NCBI GenBank assembly: GCA_009731375.1
Contig: BJOX01000123.1
Coordinates: forward strand, 914,107 to 944,494
Reading direction: 5' to 3'
Source of the DNA: Paulinella micropora
Taxonomy: Eukaryota > Cercozoa > Imbricatea > Euglyphida
Length of the DNA stretch: 30,388 nucleotides
Shown here: in pieces, positions 30,158-30,388 of the stretch
How the letters are laid out: each line of letters begins with the position of its first letter
Numbering within the stretch: the first letter of the stretch is position 1
Program-made: the position numbers and the translations under genes
The notes under the pieces: generated by a model
Told to the model about the DNA's origin: nothing
Databases searched by the model: none
The model's input: only the letters and a program-made list of their open reading frames with translations

Positions 30158-30388
30158 AAGTGGAATCAAAAAGTATTTTTTGTGTGGGAAAGAAAACAGA
30201 AAAGTGTGTGGTGGAAATAAAGTAGCGCAAGGTGTGAACTACCATGCAAAAAAAACTTTGAGGCAGAAGAAACAAAACCCCAAAAGTTAGAGATAACCTT
30301 TTTTTGGAAATATTTTGCGTTTTAGTGGTTCCAAGAAGTAATTTGTTTAGGCTCCACAACCCCATAATTCCTTAAGGGGGGGGGGGGG
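30158..30388. other. Unique sequence ending in a G run
   Basis: About 215 bp of AT-rich unique DNA without a convincing gene. The final 13 bases are all G, which may be real or an end artefact of the read or contig. Confidence 0.5.

Overview
The window looks like a nuclear scaffold from a unicellular eukaryote (protist or alga) carrying an endogenised fragment of a large DNA virus. The evidence for a eukaryotic nucleus is GT-AG introns in two genes on the right, very long microsatellites, an LTR retrotransposon, and short inverted-repeat transposons. I cannot name the species. Two runs of exactly ten N (11363-11372 and 28446-28455) are scaffolding gaps.

Region 1 (1 to about 9127) is GC-rich, densely coding and intronless, with short spacers and one 20-nt gene overlap. 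It holds the end of an unknown minus-strand gene, a divergent control region with iterons and palindromes, and a large replication gene. That gene joins a family-A-polymerase-like palm to an SF2 helicase resembling herpesvirus origin-binding proteins (UL9 / Herpes_ori_bp). A small membrane-protein gene and a class I ribonucleotide reductase large subunit gene follow. An origin-binding-type helicase, dNTP synthesis and a candidate origin fit a viral replication module. The module is damaged: a 2314-bp tandem duplication splits the replication gene, and the reductase has three frameshifts and no 3' end.

Region 2 (about 9127-18070) is a decayed minus-strand Ty3/gypsy-type retrotransposon. A candidate 3' LTR appears to begin inside the reductase gene. 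Gag and Pol are in one frame, separated by a single TGA followed by CGG, which suggests stop-codon readthrough. Pol carries protease, reverse transcriptase, RNase H and integrase with a long C-terminal tail, broken by several frameshifts and a TAG. No 5' LTR is visible because the gag end runs straight into a microsatellite.

Region 3 (18071-22190) is non-coding. It contains a compound TATG/TGCA/GATA microsatellite of over 2 kb with one block on the opposite strand, a near-perfect foldback element inside that microsatellite, AT-rich DNA with many ATTAATC words, a 374-bp element with terminal inverted repeats and a TTA duplication, and a relic related to the foldback.

Region 4 (22190 to about 25060) holds two head-to-head host genes with introns, neither of known function. 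The minus-strand one encodes a long polythreonine tract. Region 5 (25060-30388) is mostly simple-sequence DNA with a 139-bp tandem duplication, a few uncertain exon-like stretches, and a gap flanked by a 112-bp repeat that looks like unmerged contig ends.
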